This document shows positions 1 to 6,600 of a DNA stretch of 6,600 nt, in pieces. The DNA is taken from assembly GCA_006227785.1 (NCBI GenBank), contig SBFU01000126.1, forward strand, positions 1 to 6,600. Reading direction: 5' to 3'. The notes beneath the pieces are model-generated. The model was not told where the DNA came from, made no database searches, and saw only the letters and a list, made by a program, of their open reading frames with translations. The position numbers and the translations under genes are program-made. Positions within the stretch are counted from its first letter, which is position 1; each line of letters begins with the position of its first letter. This DNA comes from Burkholderiales bacterium. Its GTDB lineage: Bacteria > Pseudomonadota > Gammaproteobacteria > Burkholderiales > Burkholderiaceae_C.

Positions 1-27
1 AATCCACATCAGCCGCCGGGTCCACAT
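1..27 (-). CDS. Start of a further gene, cut by the left edge
   Basis: A good ribosome site (GAGGAG, 36-41) is followed eight nt later by an ATG at 27, giving MWTRRLMWI before the window ends. An in-frame ATG at 33 is only two nt from the same site and is less likely. The 51-nt gap from the ccoH stop and the shared direction suggest it continues the same operon. Nine residues are too few to name it; genes for a TauE/SafE-like membrane protein or an Fnr regulator are known neighbours of such loci, but nothing seen here selects either. Confidence 0.5.
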
Positions 28-78
28 GCTCATGTCTCCTCGTGTGTTGTTGGATGTTCTGGGTTGGCAGGCGCGCGT

Positions 79-375
79 TCAGTCCGCTGGAACCACGGGC
101 GCGGCCGCGTTGTTGCGGGCCTGGTGGGCCGGCTGCATCCGGATCAGGGCATCCATGCGCTCCTGACCTTGCAGATGGGCTGGCACACGGTAGCGGTCAC
201 GCTCATAGGCCGCCTTGTCGAGCACCGGGTCCGCACCCATGATGGCAATCACGGCGGCCGTGATGCTGCCCATCACGGCCACCGTCGGCAGCCCCACCAC
301 CAGCCACATCTGGGGCACACGCCACCAGGCGGCCGATGACTTGGAAGGCAGGGGCTTGAGAGCAGAGGTGTTCAT
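79..375 (-). CDS. ccoH: Short CcoH/FixH-like membrane protein
   Basis: CcoH/FixH is a membrane protein that accompanies CcoG and CcoI in cbb3 assembly. This 98-residue protein has a hydrophilic start, AWWRVPQMWLVVGLP leading into one membrane helix (about 22-46), then GADPVLDKAAYERDRYR and a tail ending QARNNAAAPVVPAD. The WW-x-n-P/V-x-W entry to the helix and the DPV-x-(D/Y) segment after it resemble FixH proteins. Position directly after ccoG (39-nt gap) also agrees. It lacks most of the periplasmic domain of the 150-180-residue FixH proteins, so it is a short form. The start is secure: AGGAG seven nt before the ATG. The assignment is from position and general resemblance; an unrelated small membrane protein is possible. 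Confidence 0.65.
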   Translation of the reverse strand: MNTSALKPLPSKSSAAWWRVPQMWLVVGLPTVAVMGSITAAVIAIMGADPVLDKAAYERDRYRVPAHLQGQERMDALIRMQPAHQARNNAAAPVVPAD

Positions 376-414
376 GGTGAATCTCCTTGTAGTCGATCGA
401 TGGGTGGCAGACTT

Positions 415-1884
415 TCAACGAGGCACCAGAAAGGCGGCCTTCTCGGCCACCTGGTGGGTTTCGTCGCCTGAGGACATGATGTCGAACATGATGGCATGGG
501 AGCCAGGCTGGGCCGCATTGGGAGGAATCTGTACCCGCACCGCAACTGCACGCACTTCAGTGGCAAGCACCTCAATTTCATTGTCCGAAGCGAGGGTGAT
601 GCCCGGCAGGCCCGAGACGCTGATGGTGTAGCGCTGGGTGTCTTCGGTGGCGTTCATGATCTGCAGCCGGTAGACGTTTTCTATACGGCCCTGCTCGACC
701 ATTCTGGCCAGCGCACCCCTGTCGCGAATGACGTCCACCTTCAGCGGTGTGCGAAGGAACAGGCTCACGAAAACGGCCAGCGTGATGGCCATCAGGATTC
801 CGCTGTACACCAGCACCCGGGGACGCAAGGCGCGCCGGATCATCTGCGACCTGCTCCACCCCTGATTCATGCCGTTCTGGGTCGAGTACTTGACCAGTCC
901 ACGCGGATAGCCCACTTTGTCCATCACCTCATCGCACACGTCGGCGCAGGCGCCACACCCGATGCATTCGTATTGGAGCCCCTTGCGGATGTCGATGCCC
1001 GTGGGGCACACCTGGACGCACAGTGTGCAATCCACGCAATGACCAAGGTTCAATGCAGCAGGGTCCGCCTTTTTGGACCGAGCGCCTCGTGGTTCGCCCC
1101 GTTTTTCGTCGTAGGTGACGATCATGGTGTCCTTGTCGAACATCGCGCTCTGGAAACGCGCATAGGGACACATGTACTTGCAGACCTGCTCGCGCATGAA
1201 CCCGGCGTTGCCATACGTGGCAAAACCGTAGAACAGGATCCAGAAGGTCTGCCATGGCCCCAGCGAGCCAGCCAGCGTCAGGGCACCCAGTTCGCGGATG
1301 GGCGTGAAGTACCCGACAAAGGTGAAACCGGTCCACAGCGCAAACAGAATCCAGAGCGCGTGTTTGAGCCACTTCTTGCCAAACTTGCCTGCCGACAAAG
1401 CCGACTTGTCCAGGCGCATGCGGGCTGCCCTGTCACCCTCAACCCGCTTTTCGATCCAGAGGAATATCTCGGTGTAAACCGTCTGGGGGCAGGCGTATCC
1501 GCACCACAGGCGTCCGGCGATGGCCGTGAACAGGAACAGGGCCAGGGCCGAGATGACCAGCAAGCCGGTCAGGTAGATGAAGTCCTGCGGATAGAGAACG
1601 AGGCCGAAAATGTAGAAGCGCCGCGCCTCGAGGTCGAACAGCACCGCCTGCCGCGCGTTCCACTCCAACCAGGGCAGGCCGTAGAAGACAAGCTGCGTGA
1701 TCCAGACGGTCAGCCAGCGCCAGCGCGAGAAAACACCGGACACCGACCTTGGGTAGATCTTCTGGCGCGAGGCATAGAGAGAAACCATCACCTCCTCGCC
1801 AGCACCAGCTTGCCCGGATGCTGGGGCAGGGTCGGCGATGGCGGTCGAGGCTTGTCCTGGGGTATCGGTGGAGAGCGGCTTCAC
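415..1884 (-). CDS. ccoG: CcoG (RdxA/FixG) membrane iron-sulfur protein for cbb3 oxidase assembly
   Basis: CcoG is a membrane ferredoxin-like protein of the RdxA/FixG family. It has been implicated in reducing Cu(II) to Cu(I) for insertion into the CuB site of CcoN. The protein has 489 residues from a GTG at 1884. It shows an Ala/Pro-rich N-terminal tail (1-32), the family start motif SLYASRQKIYPR, several membrane helices (about 55-71, 90-125, 175-193, 208-224) and CGYACPQ (Cys128, Cys132). KYMCPYARFQ follows with Cys235 and Cys239. Two 4Fe-4S motifs come next: CVDCTLCVQVCP (283, 286, 289, 293) and CIGCGACADVC (307, 310, 313, 317). The last helix is about 356-377, before a C-terminal Ig-like FixG domain. 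The GTG start has no clear ribosome site of its own and may depend on translation arriving from upstream. An alternative ATG at 1788 would remove the variable tail only. Confidence 0.96.
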   Translation of the reverse strand: MKPLSTDTPGQASTAIADPAPASGQAGAGEEVMVSLYASRQKIYPRSVSGVFSRWRWLTVWITQLVFYGLPWLEWNARQAVLFDLEARRFYIFGLVLYPQDFIYLTGLLVISALALFLFTAIAGRLWCGYACPQTVYTEIFLWIEKRVEGDRAARMRLDKSALSAGKFGKKWLKHALWILFALWTGFTFVGYFTPIRELGALTLAGSLGPWQTFWILFYGFATYGNAGFMREQVCKYMCPYARFQSAMFDKDTMIVTYDEKRGEPRGARSKKADPAALNLGHCVDCTLCVQVCPTGIDIRKGLQYECIGCGACADVCDEVMDKVGYPRGLVKYSTQNGMNQGWSRSQMIRRALRPRVLVYSGILMAITLAVFVSLFLRTPLKVDVIRDRGALARMVEQGRIENVYRLQIMNATEDTQRYTISVSGLPGITLASDNEIEVLATEVRAVAVRVQIPPNAAQPGSHAIMFDIMSSGDETHQVAEKAAFLVPR

Positions 1885-1967
1885 GGCAATGCAGGTGGGT
1901 GGCAGAAGATGGCGGTGGCGGTCCAGCAGACCGCCACGGCCAACAAGAGCAGACCCGGATCGGTCAG
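1881..1967 (-). CDS. Candidate small hydrophobic peptide between ccoP and ccoG (non-standard start)
   Basis: A 28-codon frame fills the gap between ccoP and ccoG. Read from a CTG that overlaps the ccoP stop (CTGA), it begins LTDPGLLLLAVAVCWTATA, continues with IFCHPPALP and ends at a TGA that overlaps the GTG start of ccoG (GTGA). It would be a single membrane-spanning peptide with two cysteines. There is no ATG anywhere in this stretch; other possible starts are TTG codons 8 and 9 or GTG codon 11. No clear ribosome site precedes the CTG. The double overlap and the hydrophobic content suggest a coupled mini-gene or the remnant of one whose ATG has become CTG, but chance is quite possible. I do not recognise a family. 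Confidence 0.25.
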   Translation of the reverse strand: MTDPGLLLLAVAVCWTATAIFCHPPALP

Positions 1968-2872
1968 TTGGCGGGCTTGTTGGACAGGCCCCAGACGTAA
2001 CCGGTCAGCACGTGGATCTGGGACTCGTTGAGCAAGGCTGCCTGGCTTGGCATCTGGTTGGTGATGCCATTGTTGACAGCACGAACGATGGCCTCTTCAC
2101 CCCAGCCGTGCAGCCAGACGTTGTCGGTCAGGTTGGGGGCACCCATCGCATTGTTGCCCTTGCCATCCATGCCATGGCAAGCTGCGCAGGCACCGAATTT
2201 GTCTTTGCCCTGGACGGCACGCACACTGTCATGCGGGCTGCCCGAGAGACTCAGAACATAGTGCGCCAGGTTGCGGACATCTTCTGCGCCACCCACGGCA
2301 GCAGCCATCGGCGGCATCACGCCCATTCGGCCATCGACGATCGTGGTGCGGATCGCATCGGGATGCCCGCCCCAGTTCCAGTCACCATCGGCAAGATTGG
2401 GAAACCCCTTGGCACCCCGGGCATCGGAACCGTGGCACTGTGCACAGTAGTTCATGAACAGTCGTTCGCCAATGGCCATGGCCTGGCTGTCCCCTGCCAG
2501 CTGCTCCGGCTTCATGTCTTTGAAGCGTGCGTAGATGGGGGCAATGGCCTCTTCCATCTTCTGCACTTCGGCCGCATGCTGACCCTGCGAAGACCAGCCC
2601 AGGGCGCCCTGGTACTTGCCGAACATGGGATACAGCGCTCCGTAGATCAACCCGAAGATCACGGTGATGATGAACAGGTAGACCCACCATTTGGGCAGCG
2701 GGTTGTTCATTTCCTTGAGGTCCTCGTCCCAGACGTGACCTGTGGTGTTGTCGGCATGGGTGGCAGCCTTGGTCGTACCGCTGATCCACAGCAGCACCGC
2801 GCAAGCGATGATGCTGATCAGGGTGATGCCTGCCACGAAAAGATGCCAGAAATCGCTCGTGAAGTCGCTCAT
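1964..2872 (-). CDS. ccoP: cbb3-type cytochrome c oxidase subunit III, di-haem cytochrome c (CcoP)
   Basis: CcoP takes electrons from soluble or membrane cytochrome c and passes them to CcoO. The protein has 302 residues. It has two N-terminal membrane helices (about 10-32 and 62-81) separated by a loop with the family's HVWDEDLKEMNNPLPKWW signature, then two cytochrome c domains. The haem sites are CAQCH (143-147) and CAACH (229-233). Likely distal ligands are Met186 in GVMPPM and Met274 in NQMPS. The two-helix anchor means this is the longer CcoP form found in many beta- and gammaproteobacteria. The ribosome site is weak (GAG seven nt upstream of ATG) and the gap to ccoQ is 26 nt. The TGA stop is the place where the candidate small frame leading to ccoG would begin. 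Confidence 0.98.
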   Translation of the reverse strand: MSDFTSDFWHLFVAGITLISIIACAVLLWISGTTKAATHADNTTGHVWDEDLKEMNNPLPKWWVYLFIITVIFGLIYGALYPMFGKYQGALGWSSQGQHAAEVQKMEEAIAPIYARFKDMKPEQLAGDSQAMAIGERLFMNYCAQCHGSDARGAKGFPNLADGDWNWGGHPDAIRTTIVDGRMGVMPPMAAAVGGAEDVRNLAHYVLSLSGSPHDSVRAVQGKDKFGACAACHGMDGKGNNAMGAPNLTDNVWLHGWGEEAIVRAVNNGITNQMPSQAALLNESQIHVLTGYVWGLSNKPAN

Positions 2873-2898
2873 GATGTTTCTCTTGTTCGTGCCGCGGG

Positions 2899-3036
2899 TT
2901 AATCGTCCTTGAAGGGCAGCCGGGCTGCCTCCTCAAAATCAGCCTGGTTCCGCTTGGACCAGGCCCAGACCACGATGCCGACGAATACCAGCAGACTGAC
3001 GGTTGTCACGATGGCGCGAAGGTCATTGATGTCCAT
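2899..3036 (-). CDS. ccoQ: cbb3-type oxidase small subunit CcoQ
   Basis: CcoQ (also called FixQ or CcoQ-type subunit IV) is a small single-span protein that helps stabilise the association of CcoP with the CcoNO core. The 45-residue translation starts MDINDLRAIVTTVSLLVF, has one helix at about residues 8-26 ending VVWAWSK, and then a short charged tail (RNQADFEEAARLPF) of the kind seen in this family. GGAGG lies four nt before the ATG. The stop is TAA, unlike the TGA used by most genes here. It sits between ccoO and ccoP as in the classical NOQP order, which makes the identification firm despite the small size. Confidence 0.95.
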   Translation of the reverse strand: MDINDLRAIVTTVSLLVFVGIVVWAWSKRNQADFEEAARLPFKDD

Positions 3037-3050
3037 GTGGCCTCCGGTGC

Positions 3051-3671
3051 TCACTTGCGGGCGGTGCCCAGCACCTGCAGGTAGGCGACCAACGCATCCA
3101 TCTCGGTCTTGCCCTTGACCTCATCGACCGATGCGGCAATTTCCTCGTCGGTGTAGGGCGCTCCCAAGGTGCGGAGCACTTCCATGCGCTTGGGCAGTCC
3201 GTCTGGGTTCACCTGCTTGCGCTCCAGCCATGGATAGGCAGGCATGTTCGATTCAGGAACCAGATCGCGCGGGTTGTTCAGGTGGATGCGGTGCCATTCG
3301 TCGCTGTAGCGACCACCGACACGGTGCAGGTCCGGACCGGTCCGCTTGGAGCCCCACTGGAAGGGGCGGTCATAGACGAATTCGCCAGCCACCGAATAGG
3401 GGCCGTATCGCAGGGTCTCTGCATGGAAAGGCCGGACCATCTGCGAATGGCAGTTGTAGCAACCCTCTTTGACATAGACATCCCGGCCTGCGATCTGCAG
3501 CGCACTGTAGGGCTTGAGTCCTTCAATTGGCTGGGTCGTGGATTTCTGGAAGAACAGCGGCACGATCTCCACCAGGCCGCCCACCGCCACCACGAGGGTG
3601 ATCAGGACGATCATCAGGAAGTTGCTGGTCTCGATCCGGGCGTGCCCGGTCAGTTTTTCATTGCTGGCCAT
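3051..3671 (-). CDS. ccoO: cbb3-type cytochrome c oxidase subunit II, mono-haem cytochrome c (CcoO)
   Basis: Membrane-anchored c-type cytochrome that passes electrons from CcoP to haem b of CcoN. The protein is 206 residues, normal for the family. One N-terminal membrane helix (about 17-41) acts as the anchor, and the rest is predicted to be periplasmic. The haem c site is CYNCH (Cys71, Cys74, His75) in the family-typical context [13 protein letters not shown]. The distal ligand is probably Met143 in ESNMPAYPW. The start is supported by AGGAG nine nt before the ATG; the first base of that site is the last base of the ccoN stop codon. It lies 13 nt after ccoN and 14 nt before ccoQ, so it is surely in the same transcript. 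Confidence 0.98.
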   Translation of the reverse strand: MASNEKLTGHARIETSNFLMIVLITLVVAVGGLVEIVPLFFQKSTTQPIEGLKPYSALQIAGRDVYVKEGCYNCHSQMVRPFHAETLRYGPYSVAGEFVYDRPFQWGSKRTGPDLHRVGGRYSDEWHRIHLNNPRDLVPESNMPAYPWLERKQVNPDGLPKRMEVLRTLGAPYTDEEIAASVDEVKGKTEMDALVAYLQVLGTARK

Positions 3672-3684
3672 GTTGTTCTTCTCC

Positions 3685-5130
<1,446 letters not shown>

Positions 5131-5137
5131 AAAAGGA

Positions 5138-5142
5138 CTCCT
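5138..5142 (-). promoter_or_regulatory. Ribosome binding site that decides the ccoN start
   Basis: AGGAG on the minus strand is followed by seven nt and then the ATG at 5130. It lies inside the reading frame that could begin at the upstream GTG (5154), so it argues for the ATG as the real start. Confidence 0.8.
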
Positions 5143-5153
5143 CGTGAATGTCA

Positions 5154-5166
5154 CTGGGAGAGTGTC
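5154..5166 (-). promoter_or_regulatory. Candidate -10 element and transcription start for the ccoN operon
   Basis: The minus-strand hexamer GACACT (5166-5161) matches the sigma70 -10 consensus at only three of six positions. It sits exactly where a class II FNR promoter would need it: with a start at about 5154, the FNR-like palindrome is centred at -41.5 and the hexamer spans -12 to -7. This is a geometric inference, and the match itself is weak. A start here would give a leader of about 24 nt before the ccoN ATG at 5130. Confidence 0.35.
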
Positions 5167-5188
5167 CGTGGGGCGGGACCTCGCCGCC

Positions 5189-5202
5189 TTGACTTAAGTC
5201 AA
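5189..5202. promoter_or_regulatory. FNR/ANR-type oxygen-responsive operator upstream of ccoN
   Basis: The 14-bp sequence TTGACTTAAGTCAA is a perfect inverted repeat and has the TTGAC-N4-GTCAA form of FNR/ANR/FixK boxes (consensus TTGAT-N4-ATCAA). Its centre is 65.5 nt before the ccoN ATG and it overlaps the ccoS stop codon. cbb3 operons are classically induced at low oxygen through such boxes. That makes a homologous regulator the likely ligand here, although no regulator gene is in the window. The palindrome has no following T-run and is too small to be read as a terminator. Confidence 0.85.
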
Positions 5203-5336
5203 TCGCCCTTGAGAATGCGCTCTCCCTCGCGCTCGATGTTGTCGAACTGACCCTGTTGAAGAGCCCACCAGAACAGTCCGATGATGGCAAACACCAGAAG
5301 AACCGACAGCGGAATGAGGAGATAGACGATTTCCAT
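5199..5336 (-). CDS. ccoS: CcoS, cbb3 oxidase maturation small membrane protein
   Basis: CcoS is a 45-residue single-span membrane protein needed for incorporation of the redox cofactors into the catalytic subunit CcoN; its exact biochemical role is unresolved in the family. The translation begins MEIVYLLIPLSVLLVF, has one helix at about residues 3-25 ending in FWWAL, then the typical hydrophilic tail with GQFDNIE. This helix, the WW pair and the GQFD segment are the recognisable family features, and the length is normal. The start is fixed by AGGAG seven nt before the ATG. It follows the ccoI stop by 28 nt, so the two are probably co-transcribed. Its TGA stop lies inside the FNR-like palindrome that precedes ccoN. 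Confidence 0.92.
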   Translation of the reverse strand: MEIVYLLIPLSVLLVFAIIGLFWWALQQGQFDNIEREGERILKGD

Positions 5337-5364
5337 GAAACAGCTCCTGAAATAGAGGCGGGCC

Positions 5365-6600
5365 TCAGGCCGAGCGCAGGGTCGTGCTGTCCGCGACCGA
5401 AGGCGGGTCGGCCTGGTCTGCCGAAGACAGCCTCAGGGCATTGCCAATCACCAGAAACGAGCTCAACGCCATGCCCAGACCCGCCGCCCATGGTGGCATC
5501 CAGCCCAACAGAGCCATGGGAACGCTGATGGCGTTGTACACGGCGGCCCAGGCCAGGTTCTGCCGCACGACACGCATGGTCTGACGAGCCTGAAGCAATG
5601 TGCTGACCACATCCATCAGGCGCCCACCCTGGATGACGTAGTCGGACTGCGCCTGGGCCAGTGCCGCAGCATGCCCCAGAGCAAAGGAGGTGTCTGCCCG
5701 CGCCAGCACCGGTCCGTCGTTGAGTCCGTCGCCCACCATGGCAATCCGCCGGCCCTGTCCCTGAAGCCTCATGACCTCGGCCAACTTGTCCTCCGGGCTG
5801 GCCCCGGCAATGACCGCGTCCATGCCCAGTTCCTGCCCGACCGCCTGTGCGGCCGCTTGCCGGTCACCGGACAGCAGCCAGGTCTTCAGGCCCATGGCCT
5901 GCAGGGCCTGTACCGTGGCCCGCGCATCTTCACGCAAGCCTTCCTGCAATTCGAAGGTCGCGATCCAGCCGCTGTCGTCAGCCAGCCAGACACGGGGCAT
6001 GTCTTCCACAGCATTCGCGCCCGGGTCTTCCAGGCCGCAGAAGATGGCTGAACCCAGCTTCAGCGTGCGGCCGTCCTGCAACTGGGCCAGCATGCCCTGC
6101 CCTGGCAGTTCACGCAGGCTGTCGGCCACCAAGCCGGAAGCTCCGGACAAGGCCAAAGCCTCACCCGCCTTCACCAGGGCTCTCGAAACAGGGTGAAGAG
6201 AGCCCTCGGCCAAGGCGCAGGCCAGAGTCAAGGCTTGTTCTCGGTCACTCCCCTCGCGTGTGCGGATGCTGCGCAACTCCAGGCGGTCGTGGGTCAAGGT
6301 ACCGGTTTTGTCGAAGATGACCGCCTGCACCTTGGCGAGGGTTTCAAAGGCCTGCAGGCGCCGCACCAGAATGCCGCGTCGTGCCAGGGACCCGGCCGAC
6401 GCGAGCATGCCTGCTGGCGTGGCCAGGGCCAGCGCACAAGGACAGGTGACGATGAGAACCGCCACGGCCACCGCGAACGCCTTGGTGTGGTCAATCTGCC
6501 ACCAATACCAGAAGGCAAAGGCCGCCGCCAGCATCACAAGCACCAGGAATGGCGACGCGATGCGGTCGGCCAGGATGGCCAGCCGGGGCTTCTCGGTGGA
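5365..6600 (-). CDS. ccoI: CcoI/FixI-type copper-translocating P1B ATPase, C-terminal part (5' end outside window)
   Basis: This membrane ATPase of the heavy-metal (P1B) class would move copper across the cytoplasmic membrane for the CuB centre of cbb3 oxidase. The reading frame is open to the right edge, so 411 residues are visible and the N-terminal metal-binding domain and first membrane helices are missing. Numbering from the first visible codon, the fragment shows the CPC metal-transport motif (TCPCALALATP, Cys53 and Cys55), the phosphorylation motif DKTGTLT (Asp97), the SLHP motif typical of P1B ATPases (His136), the ATP-domain hinge GDGLND (290-295) and two closing membrane helices (about 347-390). 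The CPC motif fits Cu rather than Zn/Cd specificity only in part. The assignment to CcoI instead of a general CopA rests mainly on ccoS starting 28 nt downstream and on the cco genes beyond it. The stop codon is TGA. The P-type ATPase call is very secure, CcoI slightly less so. Confidence 0.93.
   Translation of the reverse strand, partial: STEKPRLAILADRIASPFLVLVMLAAAFAFWYWWQIDHTKAFAVAVAVLIVTCPCALALATPAGMLASAGSLARRGILVRRLQAFETLAKVQAVIFDKTGTLTHDRLELRSIRTREGSDREQALTLACALAEGSLHPVSRALVKAGEALALSGASGLVADSLRELPGQGMLAQLQDGRTLKLGSAIFCGLEDPGANAVEDMPRVWLADDSGWIATFELQEGLREDARATVQALQAMGLKTWLLSGDRQAAAQAVGQELGMDAVIAGASPEDKLAEVMRLQGQGRRIAMVGDGLNDGPVLARADTSFALGHAAALAQAQSDYVIQGGRLMDVVSTLLQARQTMRVVRQNLAWAAVYNAISVPMALLGWMPPWAAGLGMALSSFLVIGNALRLSSADQADPPSVADSTTLRSA

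Noticed and set aside
34..78. The ccoH downstream gap with GCGCGC, considered as a terminator.
   Set aside because: No adequate hairpin with a T-run on the minus strand; it leads straight into a ribosome site for the next gene.
383..405. ATCGATCGATG-like short palindromic run in the ccoG-ccoH gap, considered as an operator or terminator.
   Set aside because: The repeat is short with no stem-loop plus T-run and no match to a known operator that I can name.
496..2031. A 511-codon open frame on the plus strand opposite ccoG.
   Set aside because: It is antisense to a gene with clear iron-sulfur motifs, has no membrane or domain pattern, is rich in Gln/His/Asp/Gly/Arg as expected from the mirror of high-GC codons, and no ribosome site supports it.
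1838..2902. A 354-codon plus-strand open frame opposite ccoP and ccoQ.
   Set aside because: It covers two genes with definite haem or family motifs on the other strand and shows no recognisable protein features.
3024..3037. TTGAT followed by a half-matching ATGTG, a possible second FNR box near the start of ccoQ.
   Set aside because: The right half does not match ATCAA, the site is inside coding sequence in the middle of a tight operon, and it looks like chance.

Overview
The window is a stretch of high-GC proteobacterial chromosome in which every convincing gene lies on the minus strand, so the genes read from right to left. It holds nearly all of a cbb3-type cytochrome c oxidase locus. The order is ccoI (cut by the right edge), ccoS, ccoN, ccoO, ccoQ, ccoP, ccoG and a short ccoH/fixH-like gene, followed by the first codons of another gene cut by the left edge. 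The order, the short FixH-like protein and the base composition suggest a betaproteobacterium of the order Burkholderiales, probably close to Comamonadaceae. That placement is from memory of gene order, not from a search.

Right part (about 5200-6600): the C-terminal two thirds of a CcoI-type copper-transporting P1B ATPase, then the 45-residue CcoS. Both are maturation factors that supply the Cu and haem centres of CcoN. Between ccoS and ccoN is a perfect FNR/ANR-type palindrome, TTGACTTAAGTCAA (5189-5202), which overlaps the ccoS stop codon. It is placed as expected for an oxygen-responsive class II promoter driving the oxidase genes.

Middle part (about 1964-5130): the structural genes ccoN (haem-copper catalytic subunit), ccoO (mono-haem c), ccoQ (small membrane subunit) and ccoP (di-haem c). 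They are packed with 13-26 nt gaps and mostly clear ribosome binding sites. All the catalytic and haem-binding residues I looked for are present, so the enzyme looks intact.

Left part (1-1964): ccoG (membrane iron-sulfur protein implicated in cupric reduction during CuB assembly) and a 98-residue CcoH/FixH-like protein. An 87-nt stretch between ccoP and ccoG contains a small hydrophobic reading frame that abuts both neighbours by stop/start overlaps. It has no standard start codon and is offered only as a candidate.

No mobile element, CRISPR array, tRNA/rRNA gene or long gene-free stretch was seen. The locus is essentially a well-known system. The points worth a second look are local: the promoter geometry, the ccoP-ccoG junction, the translation start of ccoG and the short CcoH.
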